From UMGS1649 sp045652705 (GTDB lineage: Bacteria > Bacillota > Clostridia > TANB77 > CAG-465): DNA of 46,045 nucleotides. Made by a program: the position numbers and the translations under genes. Under the pieces are notes generated by a model. That model was not told where the DNA came from. It worked only from the letters and a program-made list of their open reading frames with translations, and did no database searches. The first letter of the stretch is position 1. Each line of letters starts with the position of its first letter. Shown one piece after another: positions 8,075 to 15,573 of this stretch. Location: NCBI GenBank assembly GCA_045652705.1, contig JAZRUV010000027.1, forward strand, positions 1 through 46,045, read 5' to 3'.

Positions 8075-8335
8075 TTAATAATCTGCGCCGTGCTCGCGGT
8101 TATATTCGTACTCGCGTAGCAGCTCACTGCGATGAGATTCAACGAAGCGCTCAACTTCTTGCACTTCACTCCGGTCAAGAGAATGACCAGATTCCACATA
8201 CACAGGGTTCAGCCAAACCTGGGCTACGCGGTAACCATTCTTGGTGATATGGCAGTGCGCAGGCTCACGCCGGCAGTCACTCTTCTTGTAGTCGACCTCA
8301 CACTTCAGGCCATAGTTGATAGTAAGTTTCAGCAT
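8075..8335 (-). CDS. Small DUF4160-like protein with foreign (high-GC) codon use
   Basis: 86 residues: MLKLTINYGLKCEVDYKKSD, then EPAHCHITKNGYRVAQVWL-NP and a helical, charged C-terminus ending REHGADY. The pattern (PAHCHI, then AQVWLNP, then helices with RFVESHRSELLREY) resembles DUF4160 proteins, which often sit beside DUF2442 genes and have been discussed as toxin-antitoxin-like. No partner is adjacent. The gene is about half G+C by eye, with GCG, CGC, CTC and GAG codons, while all neighbours are very AT-rich. It has its own AAGGAG site, a hairpin in its leader (8381-8403) and its own strong terminator, so it looks like a self-contained acquired cassette. Family call moderate; function unknown. 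Confidence 0.7.
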   Translation of the reverse strand: MLKLTINYGLKCEVDYKKSDCRREPAHCHITKNGYRVAQVWLNPVYVESGHSLDRSEVQEVERFVESHRSELLREYEYNREHGADY

Positions 8336-8380
8336 AGCATAACTCTCCTTTAAACAATATTATTTGACTTACCTATTAAG

Positions 8381-8403
8381 GTTAGTGCTCCTAATTCACT
8401 AAC
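8381..8403 (-). other. Short hairpin in the leader of the high-GC gene
   Basis: GTTAGTG / CACTAAC 7-bp perfect inverted repeat with a 9-base loop that contains AGGAG on the minus strand. Could be an operator or an RNA hairpin; no more can be said. Confidence 0.35.
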
Positions 8404-8476
8404 AATTTTTATTTTATCGCAAATCCATTATTATGTCAAAGTTTGTAGTAGTTTTAGCCATGTTTTTGTAATTAAT

Positions 8477-8872
8477 TTATTTACATTCGTTAATTTTCAT
8501 TACATATCTTGCCAAAGGAATATCTACTAATGCCAAATCATAATCTAGCAACTCATTTGCTTCCACCCATTTATACTCAGAATGGTCATGTAATTTAAAT
8601 TCACCACTTATATACTTACACAAATATAACCTTAAATCTATACTCTTGTTTGGATATCTACATTCGTTATTTATTAAAAACTTTTCCGCCTTAATAATAA
8701 GTTCAAATTCTTCTTTAATCTCTCTTTCTATTGCTTGCTCTTCTGTCTCACCATCTTCTACTTTTCCACCAGGAAATTCCCATTTTTCTATTACCTCTTC
8801 ATTTCCTGTTGTTCTTTTTGCTATTAATACTTTACCCTCTTTTTCAATTAATGCTGCTACTACTTTTAGCAT
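8477..8872 (-). CDS. mutT: Nudix hydrolase, MutT (8-oxo-dGTPase) type
   Basis: 131 residues with a Nudix box from G36 to L58: G36-x5-E42-x7-R50-E-I-K-E-E55. The usual glycine two places after EE is a glutamate (EEFEL). The flanks VVAALIEKEGKVLIAKRT and WEFPGGKVEDGE are typical of MutT, as is the C-terminal HSEYKWVEANEL-Y. MutT-type enzymes clear oxidised or unusual nucleoside triphosphates from the pool in a magnesium-dependent reaction. It is monocistronic with GGAGGAG before the ATG. Substrate cannot be fixed from the sequence. Confidence 0.88.
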   Translation of the reverse strand: MLKVVAALIEKEGKVLIAKRTTGNEEVIEKWEFPGGKVEDGETEEQAIEREIKEEFELIIKAEKFLINNECRYPNKSIDLRLYLCKYISGEFKLHDHSEYKWVEANELLDYDLALVDIPLARYVMKINECK

Positions 8873-9024
8873 AACTCCTCCTATCTTTTCTCTTCTAATT
8901 TATGTTAGGTATTATATCACGTAAGAATATAAAAGAAAATAATAATGTGTTTTATATGTATATATAACTTCTTTATGTATTTTTTAAATAAAACTAGAAA
9001 TAATATACTTGAGGAGTGATTATT

Positions 9025-9465
9025 GTGAAAAAAGAAAATAACGAATTAATATTACATATTTACCAAGATGCTGAAATGTCTTGCTATACACTTGAAAAGC
9101 TTTTAACAGATTTAAAAGAAAAGGATAACAAAATAACAAAGTATGTAGAAGATATTTTACATGAATACCAGGATTGGAAAAACAAATCTAAAAAGCTTCT
9201 TCAAAAAGAAAATGCTGAGGTTTCCGAAAATTCATTTATGGCTAAATTTATGGCTAGCCAAGGTATAAAAAGCGAAGTAAACGATGACAACAGTGACTCT
9301 GCTATTGCAGATATGTTAATTAAGGGAATATCTATGGGAAGTATAGATATGAAAAAGAAAATTAGTGCATACAAAGATGAAGTAAACAAAGAAGATTTGG
9401 ATATGGCTAAAGATTTTATGAAGTTTCAGGAAAGAGCTATTGAAAAGTTGAAACAGTATTTATAA
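9025..9465 (+). CDS. Conserved hypothetical helical protein, possibly ferritin-like
   Basis: 146 residues from GTG 9025; GAGGAG ends 8 bases upstream, which decides the start. It is almost all helix, with four predicted helical stretches (about 12-30, 33-60, 92-105, 112-146). Recognisable elements are MSCYTLEKLLTDL, FMAKFMASQGIKS, SDSAIADMLIKGISMGSIDM, and a final FMKFQERAIEKLKQYL. I recall this pattern in unnamed Clostridia proteins of a ferritin-like or DUF2383-like four-helix type, but no metal-ligand set is clear. It ends at a bidirectional terminator. Function unknown. Confidence 0.7.
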   Translation: MKKENNELILHIYQDAEMSCYTLEKLLTDLKEKDNKITKYVEDILHEYQDWKNKSKKLLQKENAEVSENSFMAKFMASQGIKSEVNDDNSDSAIADMLIKGISMGSIDMKKKISAYKDEVNKEDLDMAKDFMKFQERAIEKLKQYL

Positions 9466-9466
9466 C

Positions 9467-9504
9467 AAAAAAGTATGTGGTTTATATAAACTACATACTT
9501 TTTT
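9467..9504. terminator. Bidirectional terminator between convergent genes
   Basis: AAAAAAGTATGT pairs with ACATACTTTTTT and the stem continues inward (GG-TTTA / TAAA-CT). T-runs are present on both strands, so it serves the plus-strand gene ending 9465 and the minus-strand operon ending 9510. Confidence 0.85.
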
Positions 9505-9509
9505 GTTGA

Positions 9510-9974
9510 CTATATTAGTTGTTCTATATCAATAAATTCTATTCCGTTGTTTTCCTCTATCTTATTTTTTAAAATTAATAATAGCTTTGATAGTAATAAT
9601 ATTACTTCATCAAATGTATTAATTGATACTTTTTCTACTTCTACATCTACATGAAACAAATTGTTTCTAAGGCCATAGTCAGAATAATATTTTTCTACTA
9701 AGTCTAACAAGTATGTTGGCAATATTTGTATGGCATCATTTTTTTCCAACATAGCCATAGGAGTCTTCATTATTCCTTGTTCAAGATGTTCAATATCACT
9801 TCCTTGTATTAACTTGAATATTTCTAGTAATATTCTCTCAATTAATGGAAATGTATAGTATAAAACTTCTACTCTATTTTCTCTCAACAAATCTATATCT
9901 ATATTTCCTATTATTTCTGATATTTCAGGCGTTTGGTTATATTTGATTAATGCCAAAGATATTGCCCTATCCAT
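9510..9974 (-). CDS. Hypothetical protein with HEPN-like Rx4H motif
   Basis: 154 residues, third gene of a coupled trio. It is helical and contains VLYYTFPLIERILLEIFKLI, a HEPN-like first helix, and YGLRNNLFHVDVEVE, in which R-N-N-L-F-H matches the Rx4H catalytic motif of HEPN ribonucleases. It overlaps the 3' end of the preceding gene by 28 bases, with AAAGGATGTGA before the ATG. Many HEPN proteins are toxins or abortive-infection RNases. The motif match alone is weak evidence, but overlap with a HEPN-like partner and location in a defence-rich block support it. Confidence 0.55.
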   Translation of the reverse strand: MDRAISLALIKYNQTPEISEIIGNIDIDLLRENRVEVLYYTFPLIERILLEIFKLIQGSDIEHLEQGIMKTPMAMLEKNDAIQILPTYLLDLVEKYYSDYGLRNNLFHVDVEVEKVSINTFDEVILLLSKLLLILKNKIEENNGIEFIDIEQLI

Positions 9975-10450
9975 TCTATCACATCCTTTACCCTTTCTTT
10001 TTCATCTTCAAAATATTCATAATCAAATATTATATCTTCTTTATTTCTTTTTTTATTGTATTTAAAATCATAATATGTGTCTATGTTTAAACAATTCCTA
10101 TCTTTATCTTTAAAATTTTTTAACATTTCTTCTAGTTCGCTACAATCGAAATTTTGTATATATAGGCATCTAAATAAATCTTTAAGACCGTGTTTCTTTC
10201 CTTCAATATGATTTATATCCATAAAAGATTTATAAATTAAATAATACTTCGCCCAAATCTCTACTATAAAAAATAAATTAAATAATGTTATTGGCTTAGA
10301 AATTTTATCTATGCTTATATCTATTAATTTAATGAAATCCTCTATAATTTGTTTATAATTGTTTTGGATGATATCTAATGTTTTCTTTGTTGCTTCCTCA
10401 ACAGGATTTTCTAGTTGAGGAATACTTTCTATATTAAATTTAATTTGCAT
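9947..10450 (-). CDS. Hypothetical helical protein, middle gene of a coupled trio
   Basis: 167 residues. The central part LFNLFFIVEIWAKYYLIYKSFMDIN followed by HIEGKKHGLKDLF recalls the aromatic-rich first helix and KKHxL segment of AbiV/HEPN-like proteins, but no Rx4-6H motif is present. The C-terminus is charged. The start codon lies inside the end of the upstream gene (11-base overlap), and no separate ribosome site is obvious, so translation depends on the upstream gene. No firm family. It may be an inactive partner that pairs with the HEPN-like protein downstream. Confidence 0.5.
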   Translation of the reverse strand: MQIKFNIESIPQLENPVEEATKKTLDIIQNNYKQIIEDFIKLIDISIDKISKPITLFNLFFIVEIWAKYYLIYKSFMDINHIEGKKHGLKDLFRCLYIQNFDCSELEEMLKNFKDKDRNCLNIDTYYDFKYNKKRNKEDIIFDYEYFEDEKERVKDVIEWIGQYLWH

Positions 10451-12191
10451 TTAACAAAATACTTGCAAATATTAAGCCCGCAAACGATACTATCAAAGGA
10501 ACCTTTAAATCTTGTTTTATTAATGTACCATGCATAGCTTCGTTTCTTAAATTCAGCCCAGATTTTTCATATAATGTATAATTTAAATACATTAAACCAT
10601 TAACAACATCATTATCATCTTTATATATTTCCATTAATCTGTTTATATTATCAAAACCACTTTTACTAGGTTGTATGCTTTTATTTTGCACTACATGATA
10701 AATACACTTTTCTATACAAATTATATTATTTATTATTGTTGCATAATCATTTTTGCAATCATATTTTAATTCAGACTTCAACTTATCTATTATATTATTG
10801 AAATCTTCTCCTAGAATTAACACCGATAGTTGCTGTTGCATTTTAAAAGTTTTAGATAAATATTTTAATAATTCTTCATAATAATCTCTTGACAACGTGT
10901 TTCTTAATTCAGGATGTGAACGAGTATACTCTTCACCTATTTTATCAAAAAAGTTCTTAAAGTTATTTTCTGTTAATACTTTTTCTTTATTAAGTGCATA
11001 TGTTTGATTTAATGTATCTATACTATACCTTGATACTATACTCTGTAACGGATATTCCGAATACATTTTCAAAGCATCCCCCATAGAAACTATAAAATCT
11101 TTTCTTGATAGTCCATAAACAGCAAATACATAATCTAAAACTCTTTGCTTCGTTTTTTCAATTTTCTCTTTTGGTATTTCTATTTTGTTTTCAAACTTAT
11201 GCATTTCACTATTTACATAATCATTATCCGATAGCAAGAAACGTTTAAGTTTTAATACTTGTCTTACACACTCTCTTAATTTGTTACTTTGTACTTCTGA
11301 AAACGAATTAACTTTATTTAGTAAGAAATTTAATTCGTTAATTATATCGTTAATTCTCGCCAAACTTCTAATAAATCCTTTTGGTTTGCTTTTTAAATTT
11401 TTGCATAAATTATTAACTACTCCTACATACTTATTAACTATATTTTTTCTCGTATCTTCTGTTAGTAAATTCTCTTTATTTAATGTTTCTATCATTTCTT
11501 TTACACAATTATAGCCACCAAAATGTTCTAATGAATTCATAATATATTCTATGTATACGTCTATATGTTTTTCTTTTTCATTATCTCTATTAATAATGTG
11601 TGCTATATGTTTCTTATTTGTTATAAATAATTCTATAAGTTTATTATATTTTTCCTTCTGTTTCTCCATATTATTGAATATACGTTCAATCAAATCGCCT
11701 TGTATATATATCTCTTTTCTTATTCCATATTCTATTAATTCCTTATAAAATTCATATAATTCGTTTACAATTGTAGTAAAAAAATCCTTTTTCAAAGAAA
11801 ATTCATTTAATAATTGTTTAAAATCACTTTCTGCTTGTTCGGCTTCATTCTTATTCTTCCTATAATCTTTGCTTATTATTCCCCAATAATATGTATATAG
11901 AAACTCTATAATTACCCTTTCTACTACCTTATTACCTTTAAGCTTAGCATAATTATATAATTTAAACATTTGCTCCAAATCTGTTTTGGGAATTTTTATT
12001 TCATAACTATTTATTATTGTTACCAATCTATCTTTCCAATAAAAAAAGTTACTTATTATGTGCAAAAACTTTTTATACTCTTTAAAAAATTCTTCTTCTG
12101 TAGAATCTAAATTAAATTTGTAATCAAATGGTTCATTTAAAGCTTCTGCAGTTAAATTTTCTTCTAAAAAATCTTTAAATAATTTTCTCAT
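10440..12191 (-). CDS. Large helical protein with C-terminal RNEAMHG motif (DUF4209-like)
   Basis: 583 residues, nearly all helical, first gene of the trio, with GGGAGG before the ATG. Near the C-terminus NLRNEAMHGTLIKQDLKVPL contains R-N-E-A-M-H, the Rx4H form of HEPN catalytic motifs, followed by a hydrophobic helix (VSFAGLIFASILLNA). A terminal RNxxxHG of this kind occurs in DUF4209 and related HEPN families. The first 450 residues match nothing I can name and hold coiled-coil-like stretches. A -10 TATAAT and tandem TGTCGAA-like boxes lie upstream (12211-12254). The three overlapping genes presumably encode one complex; a phage-defence role is a guess from context. Confidence 0.6.
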   Translation of the reverse strand: MRKLFKDFLEENLTAEALNEPFDYKFNLDSTEEEFFKEYKKFLHIISNFFYWKDRLVTIINSYEIKIPKTDLEQMFKLYNYAKLKGNKVVERVIIEFLYTYYWGIISKDYRKNKNEAEQAESDFKQLLNEFSLKKDFFTTIVNELYEFYKELIEYGIRKEIYIQGDLIERIFNNMEKQKEKYNKLIELFITNKKHIAHIINRDNEKEKHIDVYIEYIMNSLEHFGGYNCVKEMIETLNKENLLTEDTRKNIVNKYVGVVNNLCKNLKSKPKGFIRSLARINDIINELNFLLNKVNSFSEVQSNKLRECVRQVLKLKRFLLSDNDYVNSEMHKFENKIEIPKEKIEKTKQRVLDYVFAVYGLSRKDFIVSMGDALKMYSEYPLQSIVSRYSIDTLNQTYALNKEKVLTENNFKNFFDKIGEEYTRSHPELRNTLSRDYYEELLKYLSKTFKMQQQLSVLILGEDFNNIIDKLKSELKYDCKNDYATIINNIICIEKCIYHVVQNKSIQPSKSGFDNINRLMEIYKDDNDVVNGLMYLNYTLYEKSGLNLRNEAMHGTLIKQDLKVPLIVSFAGLIFASILLNAN

Positions 12192-12210
12192 AATACCTCC
12201 CTCTCTTGGT

Positions 12211-12254
12211 ATTATATATTAAATCGCTGTTCTTTTTTGTCGATTTGTGTCGAA
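12211..12254 (-). promoter_or_regulatory. Promoter of the 9510-12191 operon with tandem TGTCGAA-like boxes
   Basis: Plus strand reads TGTCGAT (12238-12244) and TGTCGAA (12248-12254), a 10-bp direct repeat. On the minus strand a TATAAT -10 lies at 12211-12216. The first box starts 22 bases from the end of the -10, so it covers the -35 position. TGTCGAA is the Spo0A-box sequence; identification of the regulator is inference. Confidence 0.5.
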
Positions 12255-12266
12255 ATGCAAAAGATA

Positions 12267-12308
12267 TAAAATAGATATATTTAGCCTTTACCAAATATAT
12301 CTATTTTA
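12267..12308 (-). terminator. Terminator of the DUF362 operon
   Basis: Perfect 15-bp stem AAAATAGATATATTT / AAATATATCTATTTT with a 10-base loop, two bases after the DUF362 stop codon; minus strand continues TTTTATATCTTTT. Confidence 0.75.
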
Positions 12309-12309
12309 A

Positions 12310-13191
12310 TTATATCTTTATTAATTCATATTCTTTAGTTCCAAAACCAAGCTTATCTGCTACATCTATTGTATGGGTTCCATGTCTTGAATTAATTCTT
12401 TCTAGTAAATGTTCTTTTCCAATATCTTCAGATGCTTTTACTAAATCTATACATGCCATATCTATTGCTATAGGGTCTGTTGATGCAAGAATACCTATAT
12501 CTTTCATACAAGGATCTTCTGCGGTTCCACAACAATCACAATCTACTGACATATTACACATTATATTTATATATACAATATTTCCTTTAAAGTATTCTAC
12601 AACAGAGCTTGCACTTTCTGCCATTGCTTCTAAAAATTTATCTTGTGGAGCAGCATTTTTCCACACTTCACTTACTTTTTGGGTTACACCTGCTGAATGT
12701 ATCCACGCTTTACCCGATGCAGATGCACATCCTATAGATAATTGTTTTAATGCTCCACCATATCCCCCCATAGGATGACCTTTAAAATGTGATACTACAA
12801 GCATCGAATCATAATTTGCTACATTCTTACCCATATAATTTTTGTCTATAACATTACCGTCTGGAATAACTAATTCTAAAGCCGGCCCTTCACTATCCAA
12901 TATGTCTACATTAAAATATTTACTCCACTCATGTTCTTCCATAAGCTTAATATGCTTATCTGTAGTATTTCTTGCACCATTATATGCGGTGTTACATTCA
13001 ACAACCGTTCCATTTACATAGTCTATTAATTCTTTTAAAAATTCTGGTCTTAAATAATTTTGATTTCCTTTTTCTCCAGAATGTACTTTTACTGCTATAT
13101 TTCCAGCAAGTTCTTTGCCTACAGCTTTATACATCTCCACTAAAGCTTCTGGTGTTAGTTTGTCTGTAAAGTATACTTTTGATTTATTCAT
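12310..13191 (-). CDS. DUF362 domain protein (iron-sulfur-linked, function unknown)
   Basis: 293 residues covering a full DUF362 domain: KVHSGEKGNQNYLRPEFLKELI, VVSHFKGHPMGGYGGALKQLSIG, and the C-terminal MSVDCDCCGTAEDPCMKDIGILASTDPIAIDMA. Many DUF362 proteins carry a separate 2x(4Fe-4S) ferredoxin insert; this one does not, but the DCDCC-x6-C cluster is a plausible metal or Fe-S site. It follows the small membrane protein by 11 bases with AAGGAG before the ATG, so they form an operon with its own terminator. It sits inside an otherwise accessory block although the protein looks like ordinary Clostridia chromosome content. Confidence 0.85.
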   Translation of the reverse strand: MNKSKVYFTDKLTPEALVEMYKAVGKELAGNIAVKVHSGEKGNQNYLRPEFLKELIDYVNGTVVECNTAYNGARNTTDKHIKLMEEHEWSKYFNVDILDSEGPALELVIPDGNVIDKNYMGKNVANYDSMLVVSHFKGHPMGGYGGALKQLSIGCASASGKAWIHSAGVTQKVSEVWKNAAPQDKFLEAMAESASSVVEYFKGNIVYINIMCNMSVDCDCCGTAEDPCMKDIGILASTDPIAIDMACIDLVKASEDIGKEHLLERINSRHGTHTIDVADKLGFGTKEYELIKI

Positions 13192-13202
13192 TGGTTGACT
13201 CC

Positions 13203-13535
13203 TTATTTAAATATTCTTCCATTTATCCAATTCAACACTGGTGTAATAATGTCTCCTACCGCTTTACCCAGTGTTTTTTCAATAATTGTGTCTATATTTT
13301 TTCCATACCTTTTGCCGTTAAGCAACCATCTTATTATTATAACAGTTAAAGGACATATTAGCACAAGTGGCAACAAGCCACTTCCATTATTAAACGGAAC
13401 TATAGCATGATTTAAGCTCTTTAATAATTCCCAAATACTCGTTCCAACCATATTAACGAAATCTATGACTCCAGTTATACCAGAAGCCTTATAGATTGCA
13501 ACAACAAACAACAGTAATGATATTATATATCCCAT
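13203..13535 (-). CDS. Small membrane protein, 110 residues, unknown
   Basis: Starts MGYIISLLLFVVAIYKASGI because AAGGAG lies 7 bases before this ATG; the longer frame has no site. Two to three hydrophobic segments (about 2-16, 45-66 with GLLPLVLICPLTVIIIRWLL) and an amphipathic C-terminus GKAVGDIITPVLNWINGRIFK. It resembles the small membrane protein at 2445-2702 in layout and C-terminal motif. Its place directly before a DUF362 gene suggests co-expression. No known family. Confidence 0.6.
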   Translation of the reverse strand: MGYIISLLLFVVAIYKASGITGVIDFVNMVGTSIWELLKSLNHAIVPFNNGSGLLPLVLICPLTVIIIRWLLNGKRYGKNIDTIIEKTLGKAVGDIITPVLNWINGRIFK

Positions 13536-13606
13536 TAAATCACTCCTTGATTTATTTTGCGATATTATATCACACATATTTCAAAAAGTATATTTTTTGA
13601 TTAGCT

Positions 13607-15028
13607 TTATTCGAAGAAACTTTCTACAATTGTTTCCTCTTTAGTAATTTTACCTGTATTCTTTGTCAATTCCTTTAATATAATTTGTGTAGTTATTTCT
13701 TGTAACTTTCTTAATATCTTGTCTTGGAATTGTATTGCTTCTTCCTTATGCAATATATTGTTTCTTTTACAGCTCGCCATTTTATCTTTCGTTGCTATGC
13801 AAATGTCTTTATCGTAAAAATAACACGCACCTCTATGCGCACAGCAATTTCTTCTTTGTTGACAAATTCGCAAAAATTCTCTTACAGTTGTAATATTTTC
13901 TATTTTACCTATAAAATTGTTTTCTGTGTATTTACCAAAATTAATTCTAACTAGTTCAAATACATTATTCAAAGCATCGTCCCCTATTTTTTGCAACTGC
14001 CCCTTTTTATTATATATTATAGTTCCGTCCCAGCTTTTTAAATTATATCTGTCAAATTTTTTCAATAGCGCCAATCCCTCTAAAATATTCCAATATCTAT
14101 AATATTGTAACATTCTATCTTCTTCTTTTCTTGCTTCGGTCAACAATTTCATATATACTTCTAAATACCCATTGTCCTTATTCAAATATTTATAGTATTC
14201 TCTAATATTAAATCCATTTTCAGCCCACAGTAATAAATTTCCTTTATATCTTGTATCCATTATTGATATTTGAGACATCTTTTCTATTTTATTTAATGTT
14301 ACAACTGCAAAGCAAGTTCCGTGGCTCCCTAACAAGGTGGTATATATACTATTTAGCATATTAGCTTTTCTCAACGCATAGTTTTTAGCTTGCTCGTAAT
14401 CTATAGCCATTATATTTCTCATGTGAAAAACAGCCGAAGGAATATCATGTTCATATTTTTCAGAATGTACAGTCAAATCAATGCCAATCTTATTTTTAAA
14501 AAACGAATTGATATAATCAACTTCACTCGTTAATTTCAAATATTCATATGGATAGATTTCAATATCTTCGTACTGAGCATTAACATCTATTTTGATGTTT
14601 TTACAGAAAACAAAAACGTCGAATGGAATAGCTTTATTTTTTGCACATATATACTTTTCTTTTGCAAAATAGCTTTCACGATTTAAATGTATTTTTTTAC
14701 ATATACTAATCACATCTAATTCTTTATCATTATTTATAAAAAACGCTTCTATTGGATTTGTATTATTATTTTCATCTCCATATAAAACTCTGCCACTTTC
14801 ATCTTTAATAGCAAGTATTTCATATAATCCTGTTTTAAGTCCATTATTTATTTCAAAAAATAAATATCCATTATTTATTTTTCCCTTTCCATTCAATCTA
14901 ATAATTTCATCATACCAATCATAAACGCGAGCAATTACAAACACTAAATTCGTTCCTATTAAATCTTTTGTATATTCAAACTTTCCCTTTATCTGTTCTA
15001 ATGACATAAAATTATGTTTGTCCAACAT
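13607..15028 (-). CDS. Apea-like HEPN protein (candidate abortive-infection RNase)
   Basis: 473 residues. The N-terminal 260 residues are mixed alpha/beta with no family recognised. From about residue 290 the pattern YMKLLTEARKEEDRMLQYYRYWNILEGLALL resembles the first helices of Apea-like HEPN domains (YyRyWnilEgla), and near residue 418 RICQQRRNCCAHRG gives the matching R-N-C-C-A-H (Rx4H) active-site motif. Such proteins act as antiphage RNases when triggered. It is monocistronic by spacing, 48 bases after the upstream gene. Confidence in the HEPN reading is moderate to good because both the YYRYW-x-LE helix and the Rx4H motif occur in the right order. Confidence 0.65.
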   Translation of the reverse strand: MLDKHNFMSLEQIKGKFEYTKDLIGTNLVFVIARVYDWYDEIIRLNGKGKINNGYLFFEINNGLKTGLYEILAIKDESGRVLYGDENNNTNPIEAFFINNDKELDVISICKKIHLNRESYFAKEKYICAKNKAIPFDVFVFCKNIKIDVNAQYEDIEIYPYEYLKLTSEVDYINSFFKNKIGIDLTVHSEKYEHDIPSAVFHMRNIMAIDYEQAKNYALRKANMLNSIYTTLLGSHGTCFAVVTLNKIEKMSQISIMDTRYKGNLLLWAENGFNIREYYKYLNKDNGYLEVYMKLLTEARKEEDRMLQYYRYWNILEGLALLKKFDRYNLKSWDGTIIYNKKGQLQKIGDDALNNVFELVRINFGKYTENNFIGKIENITTVREFLRICQQRRNCCAHRGACYFYDKDICIATKDKMASCKRNNILHKEEAIQFQDKILRKLQEITTQIILKELTKNTGKITKEETIVESFFE

Positions 15029-15076
15029 TTGTTTATCTTCCTTTCTATTAATAACAATGCTAGCATTTTCTACAAA

Positions 15077-15439
15077 TTAAGCTCTTGGCATTTTATATAT
15101 GGTAGCCTTATTACCATGTTCAACCTTATTCATTTCTCGTTTTAAATATTGACAACAATTAAAATAATAACAATTATACATCCTATTATTTACTTTTTCT
15201 TCTTCCTCATTCTTTTTTATATAAAATCCCATTAGCTTACATAACTTTTCATAATTGCATACCTCTTTAGTTTCTATCTCATTTATTGCTTCTAATGTTT
15301 TATATGCTGCTTCCGTCATAAATCCTGTACTAGAATGGGCCCTATGTGCAGTTGATGTTGTCCAGTGCTTCGCCCATCTTTTTTGATACATGAAAATTTT
15401 CCTATATTCTTTTTCTTTATTTATTATTTCTTCTTCCAT
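15077..15439 (-). CDS. Hypothetical 120-residue protein
   Basis: Start MEEEIINKEKEYRKIFMYQK chosen for GAGGAGG 5 bases upstream. It is charged and helical, with an unusual His-rich piece KRWAKHWTTSTAHRAHSSTG and a Cys-containing piece MYNCYYFNCCQYLKREMNK. The His and Cys residues could bind metal, but no known family fits. It precedes the HEPN-like gene by 48 bases and has a promoter with tandem TGTCGAA boxes (15466-15509). It could be a partner or antitoxin of the HEPN protein; this is only positional inference. Confidence 0.5.
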   Translation of the reverse strand: MEEEIINKEKEYRKIFMYQKRWAKHWTTSTAHRAHSSTGFMTEAAYKTLEAINEIETKEVCNYEKLCKLMGFYIKKNEEEEKVNNRMYNCYYFNCCQYLKREMNKVEHGNKATIYKMPRA

Positions 15440-15465
15440 TATTACCTCCTCGTTTATATAACTAT

Positions 15466-15509
15466 AGTATAATATTTTACTATTAAACATCGTGTCGAAT
15501 CCTGTCGAA
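15466..15509 (-). promoter_or_regulatory. Promoter with two perfect TGTCGAA boxes at 10-bp spacing
   Basis: Plus strand TGTCGAA at 15493-15499 and again at 15503-15509. On the minus strand TATACT (-10) occupies 15466-15471. The first box begins 22 bases from the end of the -10, identical to the arrangement at 12211-12254. Confidence 0.55.
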
Positions 15510-15518
15510 ATATATTAT

Positions 15519-15563
15519 AAAAGCAAGGTAAGCCTGTATACACTACATTCATATCTTGCTTTT
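15519..15563 (-). terminator. Terminator of the restriction-modification operon
   Basis: AAAAGCAAGGTA pairs with TATCTTGCTTTT (one G.T pair) across a 21-base loop, just after the stop at 15574. On the minus strand it is followed by ATAATATATTT, so the U-run is modest. Confidence 0.6.
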
Positions 15564-15573
15564 CATTTGTTAT

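Noticed and set aside
9947..10450. Frameshift between the 154- and 167-residue genes
   Set aside because: The overlap has a fair ribosome site (AAAGGATGTGA) and separate start, so two coupled genes explain it better than one broken gene.
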